A stretch of DNA of 64,000 bases. Source: Streptomyces sp. NRRL S-87. GTDB taxonomy: Bacteria > Actinomycetota > Actinomycetes > Streptomycetales > Streptomycetaceae. This document shows positions 42,898-51,660 of the stretch, piece by piece. The notes beneath the pieces were generated by a model that worked only from the letters and a program-made list of their open reading frames with translations, searched no databases and was not told where the DNA came from. Every line of letters starts with the position of its first letter. The first letter of the stretch is position 1. The translations under genes were made by a program, and so were the position numbers. Location of the stretch: assembly GCF_000719335.1 (NCBI RefSeq), contig NZ_JOGB01000016.1, positions 1 through 64,000 on the forward strand. Reading direction: 5' to 3'.

Positions 42898-44133
42898 ATG
42901 GAGGACCAGCGGCCGAACGGCGCGGAGCACGACGGGACGGACGGCCGGCGTCGGCGGGGACGGCGGGGCGGGGCACCCGGGGCGGCGGGGGCGGACGTCC
43001 GGACGGCCGTGGTGGTGGCCGTGGCGGCCGAACTGGGGTCGACCTGGGCCGCACACGTCCAGCCCGACGCCCGCCCCCTCGACGCCGCCGCGCGCGTGCT
43101 GCTGGCCCTCGGGCCGGCGCTGCTGCTGTGGCGGAACCGGCGCCCCGTCGCGGTCGTCTTCGCGGTGTGCGCCGTGACGCTGGCGTACCTCGCGCTGGGC
43201 TACCCGTACGGCCCGGTCTTCGTCGCCGTCGCGGTCGCGGCCCTCAGCGCCGTGGCCGCGGGCCACCGGTACGCCGCCTGGACCGCGGTCGGCCTGCTCT
43301 GGGCGGGGCACCTGGCGATCGCGCACTGGCTGTACCGCCGGCTGCCGCCCGCCGGGGACGGCCCCCGCCCCTGGACCGGGGAGTTCGGGACGGTCGCGTG
43401 GGTGGTCGCGCTGTTCGCCGCGGCCGAGCTGGTGCGCGTACGACGGGAGCGGCGGGCCCGGGAGCGGACCGAGCGGGCCGCGGCAGCCCGGCGCCGGGCG
43501 GACCGGGAGCGGCTGCGGATCGCCCGCGAGCTGCACGACGTCCTCGCGCACAGCATCTCCGTGATCAACGTCCAGGCCGGCGTCGGGCTGGCGCTGCTCG
43601 ACGCGGACCCGGAGCAGGCCCGTACGGCACTGACCACGATCAAGGCCGCCAGCAAGGAGGCCCTCGGCGAGGTGCGCCAGGTGCTGGACGCCCTGCGCAC
43701 CCCGGGAGCGGCCCCCCGGGCGCCCGCACCGGGCCTGGACCGGCTGCCGGAGCTGGTCGAGCAGGCCGCGGCGGCCGGCCTCACCGTCGAGGTCGAGCGG
43801 ACCGGGGCACAGGGCGGGGCACTGCCGCCGGGGGCGGATCTCGCCGCCTTCCGGATCGTCCAGGAGGCGCTGACCAACGTCGTGCGCCACTCCGCCGCCC
43901 GCACGGCGCGTGTGCGCGTCGTGCGCACGCGCGACGCGCTGGAGCTGACCGTGGCCGACGACGGCCCGGCGACCGGTGGGGACGCCGGCGGCAGCGGCAC
44001 CGGGCTGACCGGGATGCGGGAGCGGGCGGCGGCCCTGGGCGGCACGATCGAGGCCGGTCCGCGGCCCACGGGCGGATTCGCCGTGCGGGCGGTGCTGCCG
44101 CTCCCGCAGGACACGAGGAGGGACGGGGCGTGA
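42898..44133 (+). CDS. sensor histidine kinase, NarL/DesK type
   Basis: A 411-residue membrane kinase. After a charged N-terminus come about five transmembrane helices (residues 35-180), a coiled-coil linker, the HisKA_3 phosphoacceptor His213 in ARELHDVLAHSISVINVQ, and a HATPase domain with FRIVQEALTNVVRHS and the Gly-rich lid GSGTGLTGMRERAAALGG. It has no large sensor domain, so it may sense membrane or drug stress. The stop overlaps the response regulator start (GTGA), giving coupled translation. Confidence 0.94.
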   Translation: MEDQRPNGAEHDGTDGRRRRGRRGGAPGAAGADVRTAVVVAVAAELGSTWAAHVQPDARPLDAAARVLLALGPALLLWRNRRPVAVVFAVCAVTLAYLALGYPYGPVFVAVAVAALSAVAAGHRYAAWTAVGLLWAGHLAIAHWLYRRLPPAGDGPRPWTGEFGTVAWVVALFAAAELVRVRRERRARERTERAAAARRRADRERLRIARELHDVLAHSISVINVQAGVGLALLDADPEQARTALTTIKAASKEALGEVRQVLDALRTPGAAPRAPAPGLDRLPELVEQAAAAGLTVEVERTGAQGGALPPGADLAAFRIVQEALTNVVRHSAARTARVRVVRTRDALELTVADDGPATGGDAGGSGTGLTGMRERAAALGGTIEAGPRPTGGFAVRAVLPLPQDTRRDGA

Positions 44134-44795
44134 TCCGGGTACTGCTCGCCGACGACCAGCTGCTGGTCCGGGCCGGGTTCCGGGCGCTGCTGGACGCCCA
44201 GGACGACATCGAGGTCGCGGGCGAGGCCGGGGACGGGGCGGAGGCGGTGCGGCTGGCCGGGGAGCTGCGGCCCGACATCGTCCTGATGGACGTGCGGATG
44301 CCGGTGCTCGACGGCCTGGGCGCGACCCGGCGGATCACCTCGGACCCGGCGCTCGCGTCGGTCCGCGTGGTGGTGCTGACCACCTTCGAGCTGGACGAGT
44401 ACGTCTTCGACGCGCTGCGCGCCGGAGCCTCCGGATTCCTCGTCAAGGACACCGAGCCGGCCGAGCTGCTGCGCGCGGTGCGGGCCGTGCACCGGGGGGA
44501 CGCGCTGCTCTCCCCAGGCGTGACGCGGCGCCTGATCGCCGAGTTCGCGGCCCGGTCCCGCGAGCCGGGACCGGCGGCGGAGCTGGACCGGCTGACCGAG
44601 CGGGAGCGGGAGGTCATGGCGCTCGTGGGCCTGGGGCTGTCGAACGAGGAGATCGCCCGGCGTCTGGTCGTCAGCCCCCTCACCGCGAAGACCCACGTCA
44701 GCCGGGCGATGGTCAAGCTCGGCGCCCGGGACCGGGCGCAGTTGGTGGTCCTGGCCTACGAGTCGGGGCTGGTGCGGCCGGGCTGGCTGGACTGA
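44130..44795 (+). CDS. NarL/FixJ-family response regulator
   Basis: A 221-residue response regulator. The receiver has the acid pocket ADDQ, phosphoacceptor Asp54 (IVLMDVRMP), Thr in VVVLTTFE and Lys in FLVKDTEP. The LuxR-type HTH is LTEREREVMALVGLGLSNEEIARRLVVSPLTAKTHVSRAMVKLG. It overlaps the cognate kinase gene by 4 bp. The palindromes at 42823 and 44821 flank the pair and are the natural candidates for its operators. Confidence 0.95.
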   Translation: MIRVLLADDQLLVRAGFRALLDAQDDIEVAGEAGDGAEAVRLAGELRPDIVLMDVRMPVLDGLGATRRITSDPALASVRVVVLTTFELDEYVFDALRAGASGFLVKDTEPAELLRAVRAVHRGDALLSPGVTRRLIAEFAARSREPGPAAELDRLTEREREVMALVGLGLSNEEIARRLVVSPLTAKTHVSRAMVKLGARDRAQLVVLAYESGLVRPGWLD

Positions 44796-44820
44796 CCTGG
44801 GCGCTCCTCGCGGCCGGGCG

Positions 44821-44836
44821 TACTCCCCCGGTGGTA
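44821..44836. promoter_or_regulatory. degenerate copy of the response-regulator palindrome
   Basis: TACTCCCCCGGTGGTA matches 42823-42838 at 13 of 16 positions. It lies 98 bp upstream of the SHOCT-domain protein gene. Shared regulation is inferred. Confidence 0.5.
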
Positions 44837-44934
44837 CCCCGGGTGCCGCCGGCCGTACGACGACCCGGGGCGCCGCGGGCGCGACTCTCGAAGGGAGCCA
44901 CAGAGACCACCGACTCCCCGAGGAGATGACCCTC

Positions 44935-45216
44935 ATGAACACGCTGGCCTACGCCGGGCCCGGCCCGTGGATCCTGTTCTTCCCGCTGATCTGGGCGGCC
45001 GTCGTCATCGGCACCCTCACCGTCCTGCGCCGCACCGTGTGGCGCGGCCGGCGGGGCGGGCCGTGGCAGGCCCGGGCGGCGCACGGGGAGCACTCCCCCA
45101 TCGCGATGCTGGGCCGCCGCTTCGCCTCCGGCGAGATCGACGAGGACGAGTACTGGCGCCGGCTGTCCGTCCTGGACGAGCAGTTCGGCCGTCGGCCCAG
45201 GGACACCGACGCCTAG
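44935..45216 (+). CDS. small membrane protein with SHOCT domain
   Basis: A 93-residue protein with one transmembrane helix (about residues 8-30) and a C-terminal SHOCT motif, AMLGRRFASGEIDEDEYWRRLSVLDEQF. SHOCT helices are usually oligomerisation or anchoring tails. ATG 44935 has GAGGAG at 9 nt; the ATG three codons earlier sits directly on that ribosome site. It is a probable target of the upstream two-component system. Confidence 0.85.
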   Translation: MNTLAYAGPGPWILFFPLIWAAVVIGTLTVLRRTVWRGRRGGPWQARAAHGEHSPIAMLGRRFASGEIDEDEYWRRLSVLDEQFGRRPRDTDA

Positions 45217-45347
45217 GTGACCTTTCACGATTGGCTGGAAATCTCCGGTCGGGTGGGGAACCGGACGGGCACCGGAGCCCGTCGGTGAGTGCAGTGGCAG
45301 TGACCGTCTGCCACCGCACGACCGAACGGGGAAGGTTCCTACCGCAG

Positions 45348-45875
45348 ATGCCCAAGCTCCTCACCACCCGCACCGCCGCCACGGCCACCGCCGCTGCCGC
45401 CGCCCTGACGCTCGCGCTCGTGGCGACCTCGCAGGCCGACGGTCCCCGTCAGGCCACGACGACCACCCTGGCCGAGCCGGTGGCGGCCGCACCGGTCGCC
45501 GCCGCGGCCGCCGCCCCTTCGGTGTCCGGCAGCCCCGAGGGCGCTTTCAACCGCATCGCGGACTTCTACGGTGCCTACATCGACGCGGTGTACGACCACA
45601 GCGACAACGGCCGCCTCGCGAACCAGCTGCGCTCCTTCTACCTCTCGAAGTCCCTGCAGCGCAGCCTGAAGACGTGGGAGGACCACAACCACGCCGACGG
45701 CGTGCTGCGCGCCCAGAACGTGCCGCTGAAGTGGAAGGTGACCTCGGACGGCAACGGCATGGGCAAGGCCAACGCGACGATCACCCTGACCTGGAACCGC
45801 AGCGGCAGCAGCACCTCGAAGGTGCACGTCCAGGCCGACCTGCGGACGAAGAAGATCGTGGCGATCAAGGGCTGA
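45348..45875 (+). CDS. secreted protein of unknown function
   Basis: A 175-residue exported protein with a Sec signal peptide (about residues 1-36, KLLTTRTAA then an Ala/Leu-rich core) and a short Ala/Pro linker. The mature domain of about 110 residues contains FNRIADFYGAYIDAVYD, QLRSFYLSKSLQRSLKTWEDHNHADGVLRAQNVP and ITLTWNRSGSSTSKVHVQADLRTKKIVAIKG, resembling an NTF2-like alpha+beta fold. GAAGG is 13 nt before the ATG. A good terminator follows. Confidence 0.78.
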   Translation: MPKLLTTRTAATATAAAAALTLALVATSQADGPRQATTTTLAEPVAAAPVAAAAAAPSVSGSPEGAFNRIADFYGAYIDAVYDHSDNGRLANQLRSFYLSKSLQRSLKTWEDHNHADGVLRAQNVPLKWKVTSDGNGMGKANATITLTWNRSGSSTSKVHVQADLRTKKIVAIKG

Positions 45876-45913
45876 GCCACCACCGGCGGCCGGTACGGCC
45901 GCCGCGCGGGACC

Positions 45914-45962
45914 GACCGGTTCCGGCACCCACGGGGGGCGCCGGGACCGGTCTTCTTCTCTC
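45914..45962 (+). terminator. intrinsic terminator after the secreted-protein gene
   Basis: GACCGGTTCCGGC (45914-45926) pairs with 45940-45952 with one mismatch, followed by ttcttctctc. It is one of the few here with a T-rich tail. Confidence 0.82.
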
Positions 45963-45976
45963 AGGCCGTCAGGCCG

Positions 45977-46654
45977 TCAGGCCATCCAGAAGAACACGGC
46001 GGTCATGCGCTTGTCCGCGAGCGTCTCACCCCAGTAGCCCGTGGCGCTGTGGATCAGGTTGGCCGAGTACAGCAGCAGCCGGTTGTAGCGGTGCGGGACC
46101 ACCACGTCCTCGACGAAGGAGTCCGGGGCGACGAAGCGGGTGCCGAGGGCGTCGACGAGGGTGTTGTGCGGGGCCAGCACCTGGTTGCCGCCGAGTCGGC
46201 CGCCGGGCAGGGACTGGCGGTAGAAGCTGGTGCCGCACTGCTTGGGCACGGTCGGGTTGAGGTAGAGGACCGCGGCGTAGCGGCACAGGGTGCGGGAGTC
46301 GGTGTGCGGACGGGACTCGCACTCGCCGGCGCCGACGACCTGGACGCAGTTGTGGTTGAAGGTGCCGCCGCCGGCGGGGCGTTCGGGCCAGATCTCCGCC
46401 GCGCCGGTGGCCCGGCGGACCAGCCGTTCGACGTGGGCGAGCTCGTCGGGTTCGAGGCCGGGCATGGTGCGCAGGCCCGGCCAGGCCTCCGGCTTGTGCG
46501 GGTAGCCCTCGGTCCAGTCGTCGCGCTGGAGGATGCGGGCGCGGACGGCGTCCGGGTCGGGGAGGACGTCGTCGAGGACCCAGAAGTCACGGCCTCGGGT
46601 GGGCTTGCGGTACGGCAGCACCGGCAGCGGGGTGGCGCGGGGGTGTGGGGGCAT
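45977..46654 (-). CDS. DUF6445-family, 2-oxoglutarate/Fe(II) oxygenase-like protein
   Basis: A 225-residue soluble protein I match to DUF6445. It has an HxD...H set typical of the cupin-type Fe(II)/2-oxoglutarate dioxygenases: RPHTDSRTLCRYAAVLYLNP and, about 90 residues later, NRLLLYSANLIHSATGYWG. Asn and His near FNHNCVQVVG may shape the pocket. The substrate is unknown. ATG 46654 has GGAGC at 11 nt. Three 8-bp TCAGGCCG/A repeats overlap its stop (45961-45984). It is divergent from an Lrp-type regulator. Confidence 0.75.
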   Translation of the reverse strand: MPPHPRATPLPVLPYRKPTRGRDFWVLDDVLPDPDAVRARILQRDDWTEGYPHKPEAWPGLRTMPGLEPDELAHVERLVRRATGAAEIWPERPAGGGTFNHNCVQVVGAGECESRPHTDSRTLCRYAAVLYLNPTVPKQCGTSFYRQSLPGGRLGGNQVLAPHNTLVDALGTRFVAPDSFVEDVVVPHRYNRLLLYSANLIHSATGYWGETLADKRMTAVFFWMA

Positions 46655-46847
46655 GGCCGGGACCGTAGCTCCGGGCCGGTCCTCGGTCGGCAAAGCGGGG
46701 GCCAAGGTTGCGGCAAGGTCCGGCGACGGCCGGGGAGCAGAGGGCGCGAGGGGTGCTTTTAGGCCGGAAGGGATGTTTCAGGCCCGACGCCTGGGCCATC
46801 GGTATCGTTTGGGGTGCACCATTCGCTCCAGTAGAGGCCGGTGGACC

Positions 46848-47327
46848 ATGGCGGTGGACGAACTCGACACGCGCATCCTGCGCCTGCTGATCGAGCAGCC
46901 GCGCACCAGCGTGCGCGAGTACGCCCGCATCCTCGGGATCGCCCGGGGGACGCTCCAGGCACGGCTGGACCGGTTGGAGCGGACGGGGGTGATCACGGGC
47001 ACCGGTCCGGTGCTGTCCCCGGCGGCACTGGGGCACCCGGTGCTGGCGTTCGTGCACGTCGAGGTGACGCAGGGCCACCTGGACGAGGTGGGGGACGCGC
47101 TGGCGGCCGTACCGGAGATCATCGAGGCGCACTCCATCACGGGCGGCGGCGACCTGCTCACCAGGGTGGCGGCCCGGGACAACGCGCACCTGGAGGACGT
47201 CATCCAGCGGCTGATCCGGATGCCGGGCGTGGTGCGCACGCGCACGGAGGTGGCACTGCGGGAGCGGGTGGCGCACCGGCTGCTGCCGCTGGTCGAGTCC
47301 GTGGGCAGGGCCGCCCGGACGCCCTGA
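46848..47327 (+). CDS. Lrp/AsnC-family transcriptional regulator
   Basis: A 159-residue regulator. The N-terminal HTH is DELDTRILRLLIEQPRTSVREYARILGIARGTLQARLDRLERTGVI; the RAM ligand/oligomer domain follows (AFVHVEVTQGHLDEV, then ITGGGDLLTRVAARD). Such proteins sense amino acids and often control the divergent gene, here DUF6445. GGTGG lies just before the ATG. No operator was identified with confidence. Confidence 0.92.
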   Translation: MAVDELDTRILRLLIEQPRTSVREYARILGIARGTLQARLDRLERTGVITGTGPVLSPAALGHPVLAFVHVEVTQGHLDEVGDALAAVPEIIEAHSITGGGDLLTRVAARDNAHLEDVIQRLIRMPGVVRTRTEVALRERVAHRLLPLVESVGRAARTP

Positions 47328-47461
47328 CGTCCGGCCGGCCGGCCCGGGTACGGGCACGGGTGCGGGTACGGCACCACCGTACGGGCCGCGGGCCGGATGG
47401 AGCCGCAGACCCTGACATCCTTGGGGGGACAGGAACAGAACCGGCAGAACGGGTGCTGCGG

Positions 47462-48169
47462 ATGCTATCCGTCATATTCGATCTCGACGGCACCCTCGTG
47501 GACAGCGAGCCGAACTACTACGAGTCCGGCTGCCGGACCCTGGCGCGGCACGGGGTCCCCGACTTCACCTGGGAGCAGCACGCGGCCTTCATCGGGGTCG
47601 GCACGCGGGAGACGCTGGCGGTCCTGCGGGAGCGGTACGGGATCGAGGCGCCGGTGGCGACGCTGCTGGACGAGCAGAACGCCGCTTACCTGGAGCTCGC
47701 CGGCCGCTCGACCGAGGTCTACGCGGAGATGCGCGGGCTCGTGGAGCGGCTGCACGCGGACGGCGTGCCGATGGCGGTGGCATCGGGGTCGTCGCGGGAG
47801 GCCATCGACGCCGTGCTGGCCGGGACGGGGCTGGCGAGGCTGCTGCCGGTGACGGTGTCGGCCGAGGAGGTGCCGCACGGCAAGCCGGCACCGGACGTGT
47901 TCCTGGAGGCGGCGCGACGGCTCGGGGCCACAGCGGCGGACTGCGTGGTGGTGGAGGACTCCGCACCCGGCGTACGTGCGGCGCACGCGGCCGGGATGGC
48001 CTGCCTGGCGGTGCCGTACGGGGCGGCGGCCGACCCGGCGTTCGCGGCCGCCGACCTGCTGTTCGCGGGCGGACAGGCGTCGTTCGACGCGGAGGCGGCG
48101 CACGCCTGGCTGCGCGCCCGGGCGGCGCCGGCCGCCGACCGGCACCGGGGGCCCACCGCCCGACCGTGA
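47462..48169 (+). CDS. HAD-superfamily phosphatase (beta-phosphoglucomutase-like)
   Basis: A 235-residue HAD hydrolase with motif I DLDGTLVDSEP, motif II VASGSS, the Lys of motif III in HGKPAPDVFLEAARRLG and motif IV VVVEDSAPGVRAA, plus an alpha-helical C1 cap. It would dephosphorylate a small sugar phosphate or similar metabolite. ATG 47462 starts the motif at residue 6; GTG 47453 is an alternative. Neither has a strong ribosome site. Confidence 0.9.
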   Translation: MLSVIFDLDGTLVDSEPNYYESGCRTLARHGVPDFTWEQHAAFIGVGTRETLAVLRERYGIEAPVATLLDEQNAAYLELAGRSTEVYAEMRGLVERLHADGVPMAVASGSSREAIDAVLAGTGLARLLPVTVSAEEVPHGKPAPDVFLEAARRLGATAADCVVVEDSAPGVRAAHAAGMACLAVPYGAAADPAFAAADLLFAGGQASFDAEAAHAWLRARAAPAADRHRGPTARP

Positions 48170-48201
48170 GCTCCTCCGCGGCCCGGTGGGGACGGGGGCC
48201 G

Positions 48202-48771
48202 TCAGGAGGACGCGATGACCAGGAGCGTCCGGGCCGCGGTCGCCGTGGCGAGGCGGCAGCGGTGCGGGACGTCGCCGCGGTGGTGGGCGCTCTGCCCGGC
48301 CCGCAGGGTCAGCGGCTCCTCGCCCTCCAACTCCAGGACGATCTCGCCCTCCAGGACGTAGAGGAAGTCCTCGCCGGGGTGTCGGAACCAGCCTCGTTCG
48401 CCCTGGCCGGGCTCGAAGTGGTGCTCGTAGGCCTCCATCAGGCCGCTGCTGCCGCCCGGGATGAGCACCCGCGCCACCTGTCCCGCCACCTCGCTGACCC
48501 GGATCACCTGGGGATCGCTCTCGTGGCTGACCGTGCCGGGACGGCCGGGGGGTCGGAGGAACGCTCCGGGAGCCACGTCGAGGGCTTCCGCGATCCGGTA
48601 GATCGAACTCAGGCTGGGCGTGGTGAGCCCGCGCTCCAACTGGCTGAGGAACGGCTGCGACAGGCCCGAGCGGGCCGCGAGCTCCGCCATGGGGACGCCG
48701 CGTTCCTTACGGCGGGCGCGGATCACCCGGCCGACCGCGAGGGCCTCGGGCGTGGGTTCGGATCGTGACAC
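48202..48771 (-). CDS. XRE-family regulator with C-terminal cupin
   Basis: A 189-residue regulator: HTH_XRE at residues ~10-65 (GRVIRARRKERGVPMAELAARSGLSQPFLSQLERGLTTPSLSSIYRIAEAL) and a cupin sensor at ~105-185 (HHFEPGQGERGWFRHPGEDFLYVLEGEIVLELEG). The GTG 48771 start lacks a ribosome site but TACGTT (minus strand, 48779-48784) lies exactly 7 nt upstream, fitting a leaderless message. It is divergent from the ABC importer genes, with a GGTCAAT dyad between, and is the obvious candidate controller. Confidence 0.92.
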   Translation of the reverse strand: MSRSEPTPEALAVGRVIRARRKERGVPMAELAARSGLSQPFLSQLERGLTTPSLSSIYRIAEALDVAPGAFLRPPGRPGTVSHESDPQVIRVSEVAGQVARVLIPGGSSGLMEAYEHHFEPGQGERGWFRHPGEDFLYVLEGEIVLELEGEEPLTLRAGQSAHHRGDVPHRCRLATATAARTLLVIASS

Positions 48772-48855
48772 GCAGCCGAACGTACCCCACCGGTCGGACC
48801 GCCTGAGGGGCCCCGGACGGGTTTCGCACGGCTGCAACATCTCTGCAATAAGCGT

Positions 48856-48870
48856 GGTCAATTATTGACC
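48856..48870. promoter_or_regulatory. GGTCAAT-T-ATTGACC palindrome in divergent promoter region
   Basis: A perfect 15-bp dyad in the unusually AT-rich stretch between the XRE-cupin gene and the ABC permease gene, 48 bp before the permease start. It is the likely operator of the XRE-cupin protein. Confidence 0.6.
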
Positions 48871-48918
48871 TCACTTATAGACGCCTCGCGGAACGCCGCA
48901 GGCCCAAGGAGATGCCCC

Positions 48919-49722
48919 GTGTCTGACCCCGATCACCGCGGCGCCGACCGCGCCCCCGCCCCCGGCCCGGCGGGGCTCCGGCGCCTGCTGCCGCCGCTCG
49001 GCACCGCTGCGGCGGCCCTCGCCCTCTGGGCCGGCCTCGCCTCCTCCGGAGCCGTCGCCCCCGGCCTGCTGCCCGGCCCGGGTGCCACCCTGCACGCACT
49101 GGCCGGCGCCGCCGCCGACGGCACGCTCGCCGCCGACCTGGCCGCCAGCCTCGGCCGGGCCGGGCAGGGGTTCGCCCTCGGTGCCGCCGCCGGCAGCGCG
49201 CTGGGCTTCGCGACCGGGTACGTGCCGCGCCTGTCCGCGGCCGTGACCCCGCTCGTCTCCTTCCTCCGGCCCATCCCCGCGATCGCGCTGGTGCCCCTGG
49301 CCACCGCCTGGTTCGGCATAGGCGAGACCGCGAAACGGCTGCTCATCGCGTACGCCGTCCTGCTCGCGGTCTGGCTGTACGTGCACGACGGGGTCGCGCG
49401 GGTCCCGGTGAGCCACCTGCGCGCGGCCCGCTCGCTCGGAGCCCCGCTGCACCGCAGGTTCACGGAGGTGCTGCTCCCCGCGGCCGCCCCCGCCCTGCTG
49501 GCCGCGCTCCGGTACGGGGCCTCGGTGGCCCTGCTCGCGCTCGTCGCGGCCGAACTGGGCGGGGCGGAGGACGGGTTGGCGTACCGCCTCCAGGTGGACG
49601 GGCAGTTCCTGCGGGTGGACCGGATGTTCGCCGGGCTGCTGGTGCTGGGGCTCGTCGGGGTCCTGGTCGACCTCGCGCTGGCCGCGCTGGGCCGCCGCGT
49701 CGTCCATTGGGAGGCGCCGTGA
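48919..49722 (+). CDS. ABC importer permease, nitrate/sulfonate/taurine type
   Basis: A 267-residue permease with six predicted helices and the EAA-type coupling loop AARSLGAPLHRRFTEVLLPAAAPALLAALR. The preceding block FLRPIPAIALVPLATAWFGIGETAK is typical of SsuC/TauC/NrtB-like permeases. GTG 48919 has AAGGAG upstream. It overlaps the ATPase start (GTGA), and the substrate-binding lipoprotein and arylsulfotransferase genes follow. Confidence 0.92.
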   Translation: MSDPDHRGADRAPAPGPAGLRRLLPPLGTAAAALALWAGLASSGAVAPGLLPGPGATLHALAGAAADGTLAADLAASLGRAGQGFALGAAAGSALGFATGYVPRLSAAVTPLVSFLRPIPAIALVPLATAWFGIGETAKRLLIAYAVLLAVWLYVHDGVARVPVSHLRAARSLGAPLHRRFTEVLLPAAAPALLAALRYGASVALLALVAAELGGAEDGLAYRLQVDGQFLRVDRMFAGLLVLGLVGVLVDLALAALGRRVVHWEAP

Positions 49723-50465
49723 GCCGCGAGGTGCGCCTGGAAGGGGTGTCCGTCGGGTACGGGAGCCGGGGCGACCGGCGCGGCGCGCCCGCGGTAGCGG
49801 ACCTGGACGCCGCGTTCGCGGCGGGGTCGTTCACCGCGCTGCTCGGGCCGAGCGGCTGCGGGAAGTCGACCGTTCTCAATGCGGTCGCGGGGTTCGTACG
49901 GCCGGCGGGCGGCCGGATCACGGTCGGCGGGCGGACCGTCACCGAACCGGGCCCCGACCGGGGCGTGGTCTTCCAGCACTACGCGCTCTTCCCGTGGCTG
50001 AGCGCCCGCGGCAACGTCGAGTTCGCCCTGAAGCGGCTCGGCCTCGACCGGGCGGAGCGGCGGCGACGGGCCCTGACGGCGCTCGCCGAGGTCGGCCTGT
50101 CCGACGGGGCGGAGAAGCACCCCGCCCAGCTCTCCGGCGGGATGCAGCAGCGCGTGGCACTGGCCAGGGCGCTGGCGGCCGAACCCGAAGTACTGCTGAT
50201 GGACGAGCCGTTCGGGGCGCTCGACGCGCTCACCCGGGCCCGCATGCAGGCCCTGCTCGTCGAACTGTGGCGGCGCACCGGCACCACGGTCCTCTTCGTC
50301 ACGCACGACATCGACGAGGCGCTCGCCCTGGCGCAGCGGGTGCTCGTGCTCGGCGGCCGGCCGGGCCGGGTGGTGGCCACGCACGACGTTCCCCCTCAGG
50401 GCCCCGACCGGCTCCTTCGGGCGCGCGTCGCCGAGCAGTTGGGTGCACCTGCCGAGGTCCCCTGA
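49719..50465 (+). CDS. ABC importer ATP-binding protein, SsuB/TauB type
   Basis: A 248-residue ATPase: Walker A GPSGCGKST, Q-loop VFQHYALFPW, signature LSGGMQQR, Walker B VLLMDEPFGALD, H-loop VTHDIDEAL. It is of the nitrate/sulfonate/taurine class. Start overlaps the permease stop by 4 bp. A 164-bp gap separates it from the binding-protein gene. Confidence 0.95.
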   Translation: MSREVRLEGVSVGYGSRGDRRGAPAVADLDAAFAAGSFTALLGPSGCGKSTVLNAVAGFVRPAGGRITVGGRTVTEPGPDRGVVFQHYALFPWLSARGNVEFALKRLGLDRAERRRRALTALAEVGLSDGAEKHPAQLSGGMQQRVALARALAAEPEVLLMDEPFGALDALTRARMQALLVELWRRTGTTVLFVTHDIDEALALAQRVLVLGGRPGRVVATHDVPPQGPDRLLRARVAEQLGAPAEVP

Positions 50466-50629
50466 CCCATCCGCGCGGGACCGCCACGGATCCGCCACGG
50501 GTCGGCGTCCGGCGCACCCGGCCGGCGACGCCCACCGCTCCGCCTCCCTTTCCTCCTCGACTCCCTCAACCTCCGCTGCCTGCCGGCACTCCTCCCCCGT
50601 CACCCACTCCCCGTCTCTGGAGCCCCACC

Positions 50630-51607
50630 ATGCTCAGACCCCGCGCGGCCCTCGCGCTCCTGCTCGGTTCGCTGCTCGCCACCCTCACCACCGGCTGCTC
50701 CGGCAGCAGCGGCGAGGGCTCCCGGCCCGTCACCGTCGCCGCCAGCGACCACCTCGGCGGAGCCCCCGTCTACCTCGCCGAGGACCGCGGGCTGTGGGCG
50801 GTCGAGGCCCGGGTACGGACCCTGGCCACCGGCCGGGACGCGCTGAACGCCGTCCTGGGCGGTCAGGCGGCCTTCGGAGTCGTCGGCGACCTGCCGGCGG
50901 TCACCGCCGCGCTCAACGGCCGCGACGTGAAGGTCCTGGCCGAGCTCTCCGCGTTCTCCGACTGGCGGCTGCTGACCCGCACCGACCGCGCCGTCACCGG
51001 TTTCGACCGCCTGCGCGGGCGCCGGGTCGGCGTACCGAGGGGCACGAACGTCGAGTACGCGCTCTCCCGGATGCTCGCCGCCGGGCACCTGACCTCCGCC
51101 GACGTCACGGTGGTCAACCTGGCCCCCAACCAGGTCCCGGCCGCCCTCGCCCGCGGCGACGTCGACGCCGGCGTCACCTTCCCCAGCTTCTACGACGCCA
51201 CCCGTTCGGCCCTCGGCGCCCGCTACGCCGAGCTGCCGTTCTCCGGCTACACCGCCCGCACGCTCCTGGTCTGCGGCCCGGCGGCCGACGAGCGCACCGC
51301 CACCGCCGTGCTGCGTTCGGTCGTGCGCGCCCAGCGAGAACTGGCCGCGGACCCCGCCGCGGCCCGGCGCTCGGTCCTCGCCCAGGCCAAGGGCTCGCTG
51401 AAGGCGGCGTACGTGGAGCGCTACCAGCCCCGCTACACCTACCGCTCGACGCTGTCCGCGGACCTGCTCCGGCAGTTGCACGAGGAGGCCGTGTGGGCCA
51501 AGGCCGCCCAGGGGCTGTCCGGTCCGAGTGACGAGGCAGCGATGCGGCGCACCCTGCGGCCCGGCCCGCTCAAGGCCGTCGACCCGGCCGCCGTGACCGT
51601 CGGCTGA
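50630..51607 (+). CDS. ABC importer substrate-binding lipoprotein (SsuA/NMT1-like)
   Basis: A 325-residue lipoprotein with lipobox LTTGC (Cys23) and an NMT1/SsuA-type two-lobed domain: VTVAASDHLGGAPVYLAEDRGLW, GGQAAFGVVGDLPAVTAALNGRDVKVLAEL, RRVGVPRGTNVEYALSRMLAAGHL and LARGDVDAGVTFPSF. It delivers the solute to the permease just upstream. The ligand cannot be read; the adjacent arylsulfotransferase suggests an aryl sulfate or sulfonate. A weak TCTGGAG site precedes the ATG. Confidence 0.92.
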   Translation: MLRPRAALALLLGSLLATLTTGCSGSSGEGSRPVTVAASDHLGGAPVYLAEDRGLWAVEARVRTLATGRDALNAVLGGQAAFGVVGDLPAVTAALNGRDVKVLAELSAFSDWRLLTRTDRAVTGFDRLRGRRVGVPRGTNVEYALSRMLAAGHLTSADVTVVNLAPNQVPAALARGDVDAGVTFPSFYDATRSALGARYAELPFSGYTARTLLVCGPAADERTATAVLRSVVRAQRELAADPAAARRSVLAQAKGSLKAAYVERYQPRYTYRSTLSADLLRQLHEEAVWAKAAQGLSGPSDEAAMRRTLRPGPLKAVDPAAVTVG

Positions 51608-51660
51608 GCACCGCTCCGGCTTCGCGCCCGGCGTCGGGCGGTCGCCCGCCCCGACCACGC

